Shown: positions 44,214 through 54,057, counted from the stretch's first letter. The stretch is 64,000 bases of DNA from Vallitalea pronyensis (GCF_018141445.1 NZ_CP058649.1:1135001-1199000); one strand, 5' to 3'. The notes: a model not told the origin generated them from the letters alone. Numbers and translations are program-made.

Positions 44214-46802
44214 ATGAAAAGAATAATAGGACTAATATGCAGCTTAATTGGCTTAACATGTATGATTATATTTTTTGCAAATAAAAATGTGGATAAATTA
44301 GGATTAACAGATGAGGAGAAACGATTTATTAGTGAAAATAAGGATACAATTTTTCTTGTGGGATACTTTCCAACATCTGCAGAGAAAAAATTTTGTGAGA
44401 AACTCTGTGAGAAGATCGAAGAGGATACATCGCTAAAGTTAAGAATTTATGAGAACACATGGAATAATAGCTTGTATCTATTGGCGAATGGAAAACTGCC
44501 CATTGTCATGAACATGTGTAAAATCCCCAAGAGAGAAGAATATGCCTATTTCACAGATACATTCTTGCCAATTCCATGTGGCATTTATTCTGATCAAAAT
44601 CATATCATACAGTCATTTGAAGATATAAAGAATAAAAAGATAGGTGTAGAGAAAGAAGTTGCTTTACTGGATAAATTTGTTTCAAAATTTCCAGGTTTTA
44701 AAGATTCCATTATTGTCTTTGATACATTTGAAGAAACGAGGAATGCCTATGTTCATGGTGAAATTGATGGCTTCTTAGCGTCAAAAAGTTATGATTCGGA
44801 TATGAGAGGATTGTATTTTTTTCCAATTGAAAGTATAACAGCTGGCAGCAATCATGTTGGTGTCAGTCAATCAAATCCACTATTATATTCAATTATAAAC
44901 AAAGAAGTCACTCGGTTGAAAGAGGAAAAATGGGATGTGCTGGTATTGGAAGTGATTACTTTCGAACTCGAGAAATCCTTTATTGAATTCAATCAAGTTG
45001 AACGTCATTATTTAGAAGAAAAAAGTTCTTTTAAGGTGGGTCTCCCAACAGAGTATTTTTTATATGGCTATGGTGAAGCCCACAATCCCCAAGGTCCTCT
45101 GCCAGAAATACTGGAAAAAATAGCTTTTATTTGCGATGTGGATTTTGTCTATGAGTTTGACACCCTTGATAATTTAAGATTAAGAAAGGATATTGATTTT
45201 TTTGTTGATTATGATGTGGGTGACCGCTTTACATCCAAGACTATTTTTGAGGATGAGATTATTATTGTTGCAAGATCCTATTATCGTTATGTGAATGAAG
45301 TCTATGACTTAGCAAATTATAATGTTGGTGTTTACGGTGTACCAAATGCAACATCCTATTTAAAAGAAAATATGCCACATATAAGTGTCATGGAGTATAA
45401 AAACATTGATGTTGCCGTTAAGAATATGAAGAAGAAAAAATTGGATTATCTTATCATACCAAGGCTATATTACGAGACTAAAAAATCCGTTAACCAATTA
45501 AGTATGAGGGGGAAAATTGAAACAAATATTAATAATTTTGTCAGCCGTGACCCATTATGTGTTGAAATCATAGACAAGTGTTTAACCATCATAGACACAG
45601 AAACCATCGTTCATAATCGGGTGGCTAAAAAGCCAAAAGCCAATGTTTCTTTTCTTATATTGTTATATATAGTAAGTACATGTTTATTCGTTATTGTATT
45701 AAGAATGCTCACACGCTGGTATAGAAAAAACTATTATTATGATAATAAGTTTGATGTATACAATATGAGATATATTACCAAGAAGTTAAAACATAAGGAT
45801 GCTTATTTAGTACTCATTGAGATTTCAGATGAGGATCAAATATGGTTTCATTATGGACGAAAAGTATATGATAAGTATTTAAAGAATCTTATTGATTATA
45901 TGAAGAAAGAACAAATAGCTGGACAATATATGGCTTTAATCAATAGAAAACAACTGTTGATTGTTAAAGAGAGTATTAGAGAGGTTGAGCGTCTTCAAAA
46001 CCGGTTATTAGCCATACAAGGTTTGATGATAGATAAGGTAATGTTAACCTATAATTATCACCTCTGCTATGTTGATTATATGAATAAAGAAGAACTCTCA
46101 GAAGCTATGGATAAATTGCATAATGGTCTATTACTAGCGAAAAAAAGTAACCAAATGGTTTATTATACGAAGCAACAGCATAGTATTTATCTGAATAACT
46201 TAGCAAGAAATGTAGACCTGAAAAAAAAGATAGCAAGTAAAGCCATTCAACTGGTTTACAGAAAAATTATCGGCAAAGACGGACAATATTTGGGGAACTA
46301 TGTTTATCCTAAGTGTAATGGATTAAGAAGAGAGTTAATCTATAAGAAGGTAAAAGATTTGAATATAGAAACGAAGCTGGATAAGGTGTTTATTGAAGAA
46401 GTTTTGAAACATGAACAATCGAAGCCTTTGTTTTTACATATAAGTGAGCGTACCTTAATCTCTGAGAATTTCTATACATGGCTGGATAGAATGATGAAAG
46501 AGGGGACGGTACTCTATTTTATCATTGATAGAACAGTTGCTTCTATCCATTGGGATTCATTAGTAAGGCATAAACAGATCGGATATGTCATTGACCGATT
46601 TGGTGAAGATATGGTTCATGATCTTCAGGTAAAATATTATGATAGTCAGTATATCATCATAGACAGACCTATATTGGAGGATATGGAAGATAATGCTGAA
46701 GTACTTGATTTTATTGCTTCATTTGCTCAGAAGAATAAGTTAAAGATCATTTCTTCAAGTCAGTATTACTCAGAGGCGGATTATTATATTGTAGAGGAGT
46801 AG
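44214..46802 (+). CDS. Membrane sensor: two periplasmic-binding domains plus degenerate GGDEF-EAL
   Basis: 862 residues. An N-terminal anchor (about 3-23) is followed by two SBP_bac_3-like domains outside the membrane (about 30-250 and 262-455; VGYFPTSAEKKFCEKLCEKI, FKVGLPTEYFLYGYGEAHNP), a membrane segment (about 473-492, VSFLILLYIVSTCLFVIVL), then a cytoplasmic half. That half has the outline of a GGDEF domain (YNMRYITKKLKHKDAYLVLI) but no GG(D/E)EF, and of an EAL domain in which EAL is replaced (YVYPKCNG) and DDFG reads DRFG. Neither c-di-GMP synthesis nor cleavage should be possible; it may bind c-di-GMP or transmit by contact. GAGGAG before the ATG at 44214. Operon with the two-component genes downstream (4-base gap). 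Confidence 0.75.
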   Translation: MKRIIGLICSLIGLTCMIIFFANKNVDKLGLTDEEKRFISENKDTIFLVGYFPTSAEKKFCEKLCEKIEEDTSLKLRIYENTWNNSLYLLANGKLPIVMNMCKIPKREEYAYFTDTFLPIPCGIYSDQNHIIQSFEDIKNKKIGVEKEVALLDKFVSKFPGFKDSIIVFDTFEETRNAYVHGEIDGFLASKSYDSDMRGLYFFPIESITAGSNHVGVSQSNPLLYSIINKEVTRLKEEKWDVLVLEVITFELEKSFIEFNQVERHYLEEKSSFKVGLPTEYFLYGYGEAHNPQGPLPEILEKIAFICDVDFVYEFDTLDNLRLRKDIDFFVDYDVGDRFTSKTIFEDEIIIVARSYYRYVNEVYDLANYNVGVYGVPNATSYLKENMPHISVMEYKNIDVAVKNMKKKKLDYLIIPRLYYETKKSVNQLSMRGKIETNINNFVSRDPLCVEIIDKCLTIIDTETIVHNRVAKKPKANVSFLILLYIVSTCLFVIVLRMLTRWYRKNYYYDNKFDVYNMRYITKKLKHKDAYLVLIEISDEDQIWFHYGRKVYDKYLKNLIDYMKKEQIAGQYMALINRKQLLIVKESIREVERLQNRLLAIQGLMIDKVMLTYNYHLCYVDYMNKEELSEAMDKLHNGLLLAKKSNQMVYYTKQQHSIYLNNLARNVDLKKKIASKAIQLVYRKIIGKDGQYLGNYVYPKCNGLRRELIYKKVKDLNIETKLDKVFIEEVLKHEQSKPLFLHISERTLISENFYTWLDRMMKEGTVLYFIIDRTVASIHWDSLVRHKQIGYVIDRFGEDMVHDLQVKYYDSQYIIIDRPILEDMEDNAEVLDFIASFAQKNKLKIISSSQYYSEADYYIVEE

Positions 46803-46806
46803 TAGG

Positions 46807-47475
46807 ATGAATGTTCTTATTATTGAAGACGATAAAAAACTATTAATGACATACAAGAGAATCGTAGAAAATAGTTTTTATGTTCAGGTAGCAAGTAATC
46901 TAATGGATGCTAGAAAAATAATGAAAAGTGAGAGTTTTGATGTGGTTCTATTGGATATTATGTTACCAGATGGCAAAGGATATCGACTGATTCCAACCAT
47001 AAAGAAAAAACCTGAAACCATGGTCATTGTCGTTTCAGCACTAGAAGAGCAAACGACAAGAAGAATGGCATATGAGATGGGGGCGGACGACTATATGATT
47101 AAACCCATCACGTTATTTGAATTAGAGTATAAACTAAAAGCCATCAGCAAGAGAAGAAAAAGTGAACATTTGATTATTCAAATGGGTGATCTTATCTTAG
47201 ATCTAGGTAATCTAACCCTATCTACAGCACATAGTATGATTGCGATTCAGCATTCCCAAGGTATTGTTTTAAAAATGCTATTCGATAAATACAAGGAGAA
47301 TAGCATTCTTCACAAGAATGAGATTAACAATTTGGAAGTGGTACAGAAGTCAGATAATTTTCGCATTCACACATTGATGTCACGGTTAAGGAAGACTATA
47401 GAAGAATTGGAAAGCGACAAAGTATTTATAGAAAATGTATATGGTAAAGGGTATAGATTAGTGGTGATGAAATGA
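46807..47475 (+). CDS. Response regulator with divergent winged-helix output
   Basis: 222 residues. The receiver domain has IIEDDKK, phospho-Asp in VVLLDIMLPDGKGYRL and Lys in YMIKPITLFELEYK. The C-terminal about 100 residues resemble an OmpR/PhoB winged helix (MSRLRKTIEEL, NVYGKGYRLVV), but the first half of that domain is diverged. AGGAGTAGTAGG overlapping the previous stop supplies the ribosome binding site. Its stop overlaps the kinase start by 4 bases (ATGA). Confidence 0.88.
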   Translation: MNVLIIEDDKKLLMTYKRIVENSFYVQVASNLMDARKIMKSESFDVVLLDIMLPDGKGYRLIPTIKKKPETMVIVVSALEEQTTRRMAYEMGADDYMIKPITLFELEYKLKAISKRRKSEHLIIQMGDLILDLGNLTLSTAHSMIAIQHSQGIVLKMLFDKYKENSILHKNEINNLEVVQKSDNFRIHTLMSRLRKTIEELESDKVFIENVYGKGYRLVVMK

Positions 47476-49094
47476 AAAAACGTTTATTAGCTATTAGTAT
47501 CATAAGTATTATATTTAGCTTTGGATTAGATGTCTTTCAGCATAACATGTCAGAACGATTAGTTCATCATATGGAAGCTGGAAATTTTATAAATACAAAA
47601 GATTTGGATATGAGCAAAGTAACCATGTTACATTGGTTTTCTAAGGAAGTTGAGGTTTATTCTGAAGATCAAAAAAGCGTTGATTTTGTTATTTTTAATC
47701 CTTATAGGCTTTTTAACGTATACAAGAATAAAGAACATATTATACAAAATGAATCCAAAAATTATCCTAAATATCAAGGTGGAAAGTATATGTTGTTTTC
47801 CATTGATGAAATGGATTATAGCGACAATCGAGTAAGTATTTATACAGAAGTAGATAGGAATTCCTATGATACATGGAATTTAGAGAGCATGCGGTATGAA
47901 GAGGTATACTTTGCAGGAAGTCATAGAATGCTGAATAATTTTATTGTATGCAAAGAATCCATTCATATTATTGCTGTAGCCAGCCTGATAATAGCTGTAG
48001 TGGTTATGTTGTTAACCCATCAAAAAGAGTTAATGGGCATTCTATTGGCTGCTTCCACTGCTACTGTATTGTTCGATTTTAAAATTGGACTCATTTTAGT
48101 GCTGCATAGTCTATACGTTTACTCAGAAACACTTATTAAAAGAAAGCATAGAAAATTCATATTCATACCGTTGTTACTGAGTTTTGGAATGCCACTTGAC
48201 TATTATGTATGGTATGCTTTTGTTCTTATGTTGATGTGCACAGTTAAGTATTATAAAAAATCCAACATAAAATGTTTGTTATCCTTGTTAGGATTAAGCG
48301 CAATAGTCGGACTGTTGAATATGGACCTGGAGTTTAGTTTGTTTAGGTTATTTTATACGGAGCTGTTTATCTTGTTCTTATCCGCGCTGTTACTGATTAT
48401 AGGAATCATGAAGGGAAGAGTATATTTTTCTAAGGAGAAGATGATTCGTATTGATTTGTTAAGAGGGGTCAGTCATGATTTACGTGTTCCTTTATCCACA
48501 ATAAGATTGAATATGGATATATTGGCTAAAGATGATTTTACGTCAGAAATAAACAAGGATAGGGTTATTCATACGATGAATAGTGCACTGCAGGATCTAG
48601 GTAATATGACAACTGGATTAACAGCGTATATTTCCAAGGATCATTATGTACATAGGGATTTAAGGACATCCTTTCAAGACTGTTTAGCTCACAGTTTAAA
48701 TTATTTTACGAACAATGAGAAGATGATTGATATAAAGACGAAAATTTGTGAAGAAGAGATTTTTCTTCCTATAGAAAAGGTTTGGCTGAATCGATTAATC
48801 TATAATCTAGTGGATAATGCTTACAAATACACAGGAAATTATGGTGTGATTACAGTGAGCTTGTGGAAGGAAAAGAAAAGGGTTTATTTTAGTGTAGAGG
48901 ATAATGGGATTGGTATAACGGATGAACAGATGCTAAAGATCATGAAACCATTTTATAAGGTGGATCAATCAAGAGGGACTTCAGGATTAGGACTTGGATT
49001 ATCCATTATTCAATCCATCGTGAATCAGCTTGATGGTGACATCCATATACAGTCTGTAGAAGGTGAAGGAACGAAGGTCATAATCAAAATCTAA
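47472..49094 (+). CDS. Sensor histidine kinase
   Basis: 540 residues. One N-terminal membrane segment, an external region of about 140 residues, then a block of about six membrane helices (about 160-315). The HisKA histidine is in GVSHDLRVPLSTIRLN (about 340), and the ATPase boxes are NLVDNAYKYTG, EDNGIGITDEQM and GTSGLGLGLSIIQS. It phosphorylates the regulator encoded just before it, with which it overlaps by ATGA. The membrane block between sensor and kinase is unusual and may itself be the sensor. Confidence 0.9.
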   Translation: MKKRLLAISIISIIFSFGLDVFQHNMSERLVHHMEAGNFINTKDLDMSKVTMLHWFSKEVEVYSEDQKSVDFVIFNPYRLFNVYKNKEHIIQNESKNYPKYQGGKYMLFSIDEMDYSDNRVSIYTEVDRNSYDTWNLESMRYEEVYFAGSHRMLNNFIVCKESIHIIAVASLIIAVVVMLLTHQKELMGILLAASTATVLFDFKIGLILVLHSLYVYSETLIKRKHRKFIFIPLLLSFGMPLDYYVWYAFVLMLMCTVKYYKKSNIKCLLSLLGLSAIVGLLNMDLEFSLFRLFYTELFILFLSALLLIIGIMKGRVYFSKEKMIRIDLLRGVSHDLRVPLSTIRLNMDILAKDDFTSEINKDRVIHTMNSALQDLGNMTTGLTAYISKDHYVHRDLRTSFQDCLAHSLNYFTNNEKMIDIKTKICEEEIFLPIEKVWLNRLIYNLVDNAYKYTGNYGVITVSLWKEKKRVYFSVEDNGIGITDEQMLKIMKPFYKVDQSRGTSGLGLGLSIIQSIVNQLDGDIHIQSVEGEGTKVIIKI

Positions 49095-49168
49095 CTTATT
49101 GGTAAGCATTTGATTTTGGTTCTATTAGGTGTGTTATACTAAGGTCAAAATGAACCTGGAGGGTGTAT

Positions 49169-50794
49169 ATGAGAAAATTAATATATGGGATTTTGACTTT
49201 ATTATTGGTGGTGACAGGGTGTAGTTCCAATGATAGTAAAAAAACAGAAGAAGTTTTAAGGGCAGAAAATAGAGCTGCAATGGAAGCGGAGCAGAAGGCG
49301 AAAGAAGAAATGAAAGCCGAGCTGGAAGACAAAAAACAAGAGGAGCAAACAGAAGAGGAGAAGAAAGTTGATGATATTACTATTACTGATAAAGAATCCG
49401 TCATGGACTTTATATTTCAACAATTTGATGTAAGCGACAGTTATTCTAAGGAGAGAGGAATGAATGAACTGACATTTACATATGAAGATTTTAATGAAGA
49501 TGGAAAAGAGGATGTCGTTGTTTATTCGCCAAACAAAGATGGTTTTTATGACATTGCTTTTGTAACGGTTACAGAAAATGGATATGAACTTATTGATGAA
49601 TTTGAAGAGTATTCAAAAAATGAGCAAAGTATTGTCAAGGAAGGTAATTTTATCATCTTTAGAGGTGCAGGTGGAGGTACAGGCGTTTATAAGAAGTTCT
49701 TGAAAATCTACAGATATGTTGATGGAGAAATTGCATTTACAGGGGTGGCTCTCGATTTAGAAGGACATGACACCATAGCTCATGATGATTATCCAAATGG
49801 TAAACCAATAGAGATATCAAGTGAGCTGATTGACAGGTCAGGTAAATTTAATAACGGTGAAGATATATGGTTTGCCTTTGATTATACGTATATGGAAACG
49901 GATATTGATGGTAAATTGCTATTAAAGACATGCGATGGGTATTATTATAATAATGAAACGAACGCATATGAAGTGCAACAACTAGAATCTAAGTTCGTTA
50001 CAAAAGATGCAGCTAACGAAGCTCTAGTATCTGATGGGAGATATGAGCTTGAACAGTTGATGAGTGTAGAGAAATTAGAAGAGTTTAAGGTTGTAGAGGT
50101 GTCCTATATAAAAATGGGCGAGTTCTCTTTGATACTAGAAGGGGAAATTACCCAGAAGGGAAGAATTAGGTTTGATGGTTTGTATCAAATGTATTGTTTC
50201 ACTTCAGATGAAGCATTTTTAGATTATCCCATTAGAATTGATGATGAGTTGACTATAAGTACGCATATTAGATTTAGTTGTTTTGATCAGAAGTGGATTA
50301 AAGAATTACCTCAATCAGCCCATGAATCACTAAAAGAAAATGGAGAATTGGAAATTGCTTGTACGATTAATAAGATAGAAATACATGGTGCATGGGGAAC
50401 TTCAGGAAGCACGTCTATCGAAATTAGCAATATAGACATTTTATCAAATACGACATCCGATCAGAGTGAATTGGAAAACAACTTGTCTAGGTTTACAAAT
50501 GAAACACTGTTTTCTTTAGATGAGGAGATGTACATGGATTATTCCAAATACCAGTTAGTGGTCGTTCCACAACAGGAGAGTATTAATGATGATAAGCTAG
50601 GAAATAGAACGGTACAGCTTACTGATTCTGGTAATGAATTTCCAAGTCGAATTGCTATTCTAGGTGGTATGATGGCATTAGAAATTACTTACCATGAAAA
50701 TCCTTTGGTTGAAGGAAGCGAAACGAAGACGGTTAAACTTGAACAGATTAAAGATGAGATTATTACAGTGATGTCAAAGATGCCTTATGATTAA
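49169..50794 (+). CDS. Lipoprotein of unknown function downstream of the sensor operon
   Basis: 541 residues. Lipobox LLLVVTGC gives lipidated Cys18. Residues about 25-75 are a Glu/Lys-rich coiled coil (AENRAAMEAEQKAKEEMKAE). Two further domains follow: a VCBS/FG-GAP-like beta part (FTYEDFNEDGKEDVVVYSPN), with a possible Ca-binding DxNxDG motif, and a C-terminal beta-rich domain (IEISNIDI, YQLVVVPQQES). TGGAGGG precedes the ATG at 49169. It starts 74 bases after the kinase and may be the target or sensor partner of that system. Confidence 0.7.
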   Translation: MRKLIYGILTLLLVVTGCSSNDSKKTEEVLRAENRAAMEAEQKAKEEMKAELEDKKQEEQTEEEKKVDDITITDKESVMDFIFQQFDVSDSYSKERGMNELTFTYEDFNEDGKEDVVVYSPNKDGFYDIAFVTVTENGYELIDEFEEYSKNEQSIVKEGNFIIFRGAGGGTGVYKKFLKIYRYVDGEIAFTGVALDLEGHDTIAHDDYPNGKPIEISSELIDRSGKFNNGEDIWFAFDYTYMETDIDGKLLLKTCDGYYYNNETNAYEVQQLESKFVTKDAANEALVSDGRYELEQLMSVEKLEEFKVVEVSYIKMGEFSLILEGEITQKGRIRFDGLYQMYCFTSDEAFLDYPIRIDDELTISTHIRFSCFDQKWIKELPQSAHESLKENGELEIACTINKIEIHGAWGTSGSTSIEISNIDILSNTTSDQSELENNLSRFTNETLFSLDEEMYMDYSKYQLVVVPQQESINDDKLGNRTVQLTDSGNEFPSRIAILGGMMALEITYHENPLVEGSETKTVKLEQIKDEIITVMSKMPYD

Positions 50795-50801
50795 TCTTAT
50801 A

Positions 50802-50917
50802 TTGAAGTGAAAGGTCTTTATCCGGATCTTCCGGTATCAACAGGAGAGTTTTCATTGTCTCTGGATAGTGTAAGAGATAATACGTCTTATGAGATTTTTA
50901 TGCTGGAATTAAGGTGA
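50802..50917 (+). pseudogene. Gene tail fragment
   Basis: A frame without start reads IEVKGLYPDLPVSTGEFSLS and continues to YEIFMLELR and TGA at about 50917. It looks protein-like but has no start or ribosome binding site. It begins directly after the lipoprotein stop; parent family not recognised. Confidence 0.35.
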
Positions 50918-50960
50918 AGTTGAGATTTTGATTTTTATGGATGGTCGAACCCAAGAATAA

Positions 50961-51216
50961 AATTTTTAGTAAATGATAAATGTGTCTTTACAGCAAATTG
51001 TCTAGACACATTTATCTTTTGTCTTGATTTTAATTGATACATGCAAAAACATGTATTAATATGGCTAGTCTATTTCTTTTTAAAAGGAATCCAGATTTCA
51101 CAAATATACTCATCAGATTTGTATCTCCAGGTCTGTATACTTCCATTGAGTAATTCATAGATTTTTCATATCCGCTAGATGGTAGTCATACTCCATAATC
51201 CTTGTTGTTAAAGCTC
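50961..51216. repeat. 256-bp duplicated segment, copy 1
   Basis: Aligns over its whole length with 54310-54565, with scattered substitutions and small indels. It carries the 3' end of the AraC-type effector domain (minus strand, stop at 51070-51072) and the hairpin GATAAATGTGTCT/AGACACATTTATC. The rest of the gene is missing, so it is a truncated copy. Confidence 0.85.
51070..51216 (-). pseudogene. Truncated effector-binding domain of an AraC-type regulator
   Basis: Reverse-strand remnant matching the last about 50 codons of the gene at 54417-55367. Indels break its frame and there is no 5' part. On the plus strand between 51240 and 51353 another tail fragment (NNKETIEKFGFKVLGVLTRA) ends at TAA, so this whole segment is a patchwork of remnants. 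Confidence 0.6.
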
Positions 51217-51391
51217 ACATAGTTTGTTAAATTTAAGTTGTCCGATTCTTGACAGAAGACAAAAGATATATTAGAATCGTTTAATGATAAGTATTCAAAT
51301 ATAAACAATAAAGAAACAATCGAAAAATTTGGATTTAAGGTTCTTGGAGTTCTTACAAGGGCCTTTTCCTAAGTTAATGAAGGAGGAAATT

Positions 51392-51940
51392 ATGAGACTA
51401 AAGAGTGAAAGAATTTTGTTGAGAAAAATGGAAGAGAAAGACATTGAATATTACAACAAATGGAGTAATGATTTTGATGTAGTAGAAAACACATATTTAA
51501 ATCTTGATGCGATGTCTATAGATGATACAAAGCAGTTTTTTCATAGAATAAGTACAAGTACTAATGCTAAAACATTTATTATTGAATCTATTACGGATTC
51601 AACACCTATAGGTATTACATCTCTAATTTCAATCGATTCATATAACCGCAATGCTGAATTTATAATAGATATTGGCGATAAGTCATTTTGGGGAAAAGGT
51701 ATCGGTCGAGAAGCGACGACTATGATTTTAGATTATGCATTTAAAGAACTAAATCTTCATAGAATATATCTTCGAGTTTTTACATTTAATGAGAGAGCAA
51801 TAAATTTATATAGAACAATTGGCTTTATTGAAGAAGGCGTAGCAAGAGAAGCATTATTTCGCTTCGGGAAGTGGCATGGTATAGTTTCAATGAGTATTCT
51901 TCAAGAAGAGTATCTTAGAAAGGTTCTATCTAAGGCATGA
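51392..51940 (+). CDS. GNAT acetyltransferase, RimJ/RimL type
   Basis: 182 residues, the usual size of the Acetyltransf_3 group. LRKMEEKDIEYYNKW opens the fold; the acetyl-CoA loop is FWGKGIGREATTMILDYAF (Q/RxxGxG/A type), and the NERAINLYRTIGFIEEGVAR motif closes it. Substrates of this group are N-terminal amines of ribosomal proteins or small amines, including some antibiotics. AAGGAGG precedes the ATG at 51392. It overlaps the following phosphotransferase gene by ATGA, so the two are translationally coupled. Confidence 0.88.
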   Translation: MRLKSERILLRKMEEKDIEYYNKWSNDFDVVENTYLNLDAMSIDDTKQFFHRISTSTNAKTFIIESITDSTPIGITSLISIDSYNRNAEFIIDIGDKSFWGKGIGREATTMILDYAFKELNLHRIYLRVFTFNERAINLYRTIGFIEEGVAREALFRFGKWHGIVSMSILQEEYLRKVLSKA

Positions 51941-52812
51941 AAAAATCAATTGACTATATAAAAGTTATAAATAAAAAATATCCTAATATAAAGGTAGCGA
52001 ATAGTAGATTTATTGAAGAGGGACAGAATAACATTATTTTAGTAGTTAATGATGCTGTTATTTTTAGGTTTCCAAGAAATGAAGTGAATAGAGCAACGCT
52101 AGAGGATGAGTATAAAATTTTAATGAAGTTAGGGGAGAGTTTGCCTCTTAACATACCTAACCCACAATATAGTTTTATTGGAAAAGATATAAATAATACT
52201 TTTATTGGATATCCCTTGATTCGCGGATTAGTTATGAAGAAAGATGTTTTTGCAAAAGCGCAGAATAAGGAAAAATTAGCAGACCAATTAGCATTATTTT
52301 TGAAAAAACTACATTCAGAGCAGATACTAAAACAAGTAGATTCATTATTTTACTCAGTTGATGTAAGAAAGAAATGGTTAGATTTATATGATAGGATAAA
52401 GGAGAAATTATTTTTTTACATGAAGGAAGATGCTGTGAAGAATGTTACTCATGATTTTGAAGTAATTTTTAGTGCATTAAGCAAAAGCAGTTTTAAGAAC
52501 ACCCTAGTTCATGGAGATTTTGGGCCAAGCAATATCATTGTAAATGAAAGATTAGATGCGATAAATGGAATAATAGATTTTGGGTCTGCTCATATCGGTG
52601 ACCCAGCAGGTGATATAGCATCATTAATTGGTCCATTTGGATATGGCTTAGAATTTGTCAATCTTATGAAAAATGGATATTCAAGTATTGGAGATTACTT
52701 AGAGAGAGCACAAGCATATACGCATACATTTGCGCTTCAGGAAGCTTTGTATGGAATTGAAAATGATGATAAACGAGCTTTTGAAGCAGGAATTAAAGAG
52801 TACCGTTTTTAG
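51937..52812 (+). CDS. Aminoglycoside phosphotransferase-like kinase, APH(2'') type
   Basis: 291 residues. N-lobe with RFIEEGQNNIILVVNDAVIF and RFPRNE; the catalytic Brenner motif is LVHGDFGPSNII (Asp about 194), and the metal-binding loop is IIDFGSAHIGDPAGDIASL. These fit the APH family and most closely the APH(2'') layout as I know it. It phosphorylates a hydroxyl on an aminoglycoside or a related small molecule. Coupled to the GNAT gene upstream. Whether it confers resistance cannot be read from sequence; chromosomal relatives often have other substrates. Confidence 0.8.
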   Translation: MKKSIDYIKVINKKYPNIKVANSRFIEEGQNNIILVVNDAVIFRFPRNEVNRATLEDEYKILMKLGESLPLNIPNPQYSFIGKDINNTFIGYPLIRGLVMKKDVFAKAQNKEKLADQLALFLKKLHSEQILKQVDSLFYSVDVRKKWLDLYDRIKEKLFFYMKEDAVKNVTHDFEVIFSALSKSSFKNTLVHGDFGPSNIIVNERLDAINGIIDFGSAHIGDPAGDIASLIGPFGYGLEFVNLMKNGYSSIGDYLERAQAYTHTFALQEALYGIENDDKRAFEAGIKEYRF

Positions 52813-52918
52813 CTACAAATTCAATATAGAAAAAGGTTTGCTGCAACTGGGGGAGTGTGTAATTTGAAAGGCCCTGTAATTTAGAGCTACCCCCATATAT
52901 CCATGATTCTAATCTCGT

Positions 52919-52978
52919 AAAATCTCCTTCCTGGCATTGTTATTTAGGTTACAGCCAGGTTGGATTAGGAGATTTTTT
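52919..52978 (+). terminator. Terminator with nested stem
   Basis: AAAATCTCCT (52919) pairs with AGGAGATTTT (52967), with an inner CCTGG/CCAGG pair, followed by TTTT. It is nearly symmetrical and may serve the opposing methyltransferase gene as well. Confidence 0.8.
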
Positions 52979-53005
52979 ACACACTTTTTATGACAGTCTC
53001 GGCAA

Positions 53006-53677
53006 TTACTTTTTTAATTTTACCAGCAAAAACATCGGCGTACTAAATTTATCATCTTTCCGATTAGTGTTTTTATTATCAAGTATGGGTTCACTCAGTA
53101 ACTCTAACTTAAACCCTGCTTTTATCATATAATTGATTGTTTTACTCAAAGTCTTATGCCAAAATGTTATTGGTTTTCCGAAGAATTGACTTAATGACTC
53201 GGTATATGCTCCTTCGCTAAAATAATCTTCCCGTGTGAAACAAGGATGTAATATTGATATCACACATTCACCACCTGGTTTTAATACACGATATAATTCT
53301 TTCATAGCAGATTGCAAGTCTTCGAATGCTATTAAGCACATAGTAGAAATAGCTAAATCAAAATATTCATTTTCAATCCCCTCAAGATAACAAGCATCTT
53401 TAACATAGTATTGAATATCATAGGTTGCTTTACGTTTTATAGCTTCATTGATTAATTCTTGGGAATAGTCAACGCCCACAACACATGCACCTTTTTCTGC
53501 TAGTAATCTAGAGTATCCACCTTCACCACAGCCTATATCAATCAATTTTTTTCCTTTAACTTTACCAAGCATCTTTAAGGTTTCAGGTATTAAAATATTT
53601 TTTCTATAGTGATTGATTTCTACACAATCAATCCACTCTTTTGAAGCATTGTCCCATTCATTTGAGATGTTTTTCAT
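53006..53677 (-). CDS. Class I SAM-dependent methyltransferase
   Basis: 223 residues. Motif I is LIDIGCGEGGYSRLLAEKGA, motif II has GVDYSQELI, and motif IV is FDLAISTMCLIAF, with LKPGGECVISILHPCF after it (Methyltransf_11 type). AGGAGGTAATAT precedes the ATG. Small-molecule methylation in the cytoplasm; substrate unknown. Single gene, opposing the APH gene. Confidence 0.9.
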   Translation of the reverse strand: MKNISNEWDNASKEWIDCVEINHYRKNILIPETLKMLGKVKGKKLIDIGCGEGGYSRLLAEKGACVVGVDYSQELINEAIKRKATYDIQYYVKDACYLEGIENEYFDLAISTMCLIAFEDLQSAMKELYRVLKPGGECVISILHPCFTREDYFSEGAYTESLSQFFGKPITFWHKTLSKTINYMIKAGFKLELLSEPILDNKNTNRKDDKFSTPMFLLVKLKK

Positions 53678-53841
53678 ATATTACCTCCTATGTATTGTGC
53701 ATTAATAAAAAAGACACCTGTATTAAACTTTTTTTCTAACTGGCTATATATTAGCATTAAAATCTAGTTATTATGAGCTTTATTTCGAACATACCACATG
53801 ATATAATAATACAAAACTTTTCAAAAAAGGAGTATTTACAA

Positions 53842-54057
53842 ATGAATCGTATTGGATTTTGTTTATCTGGTATATTATCGCTTTTAGGGTTCATAACATT
53901 GATAGTAACGACTTTCACAGCTAGCCTTTTACCAGCCCTTGGTCAGATTAATTCCGTTCCCCATTTTTCAACAACTAATTCTTTGGCAATAGGTGCAATT
54001 ATTATAGGTTTAATCTTATGTATATTTCTCTACAAGAGATCTCAACAAAATGAATGA
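53842..54057 (+). CDS. Small two-helix membrane protein
   Basis: 71 residues. Two membrane segments (CLSGILSLLGFITLIVTTF and LAIGAIIIGLILCIFLY) joined by a short external loop. AAAGGAG lies 9 bases before the ATG at 53842; an in-frame ATG at 53773 lacks a ribosome binding site. No family recognised and no operon partner. Confidence 0.65.
   Translation: MNRIGFCLSGILSLLGFITLIVTTFTASLLPALGQINSVPHFSTTNSLAIGAIIIGLILCIFLYKRSQQNE

Noticed and set aside
44006..44284. 92-codon ORF before the sensor gene
   Set aside because: No ribosome binding site, overlaps the strong start of the next gene in another frame and has no protein-like pattern.
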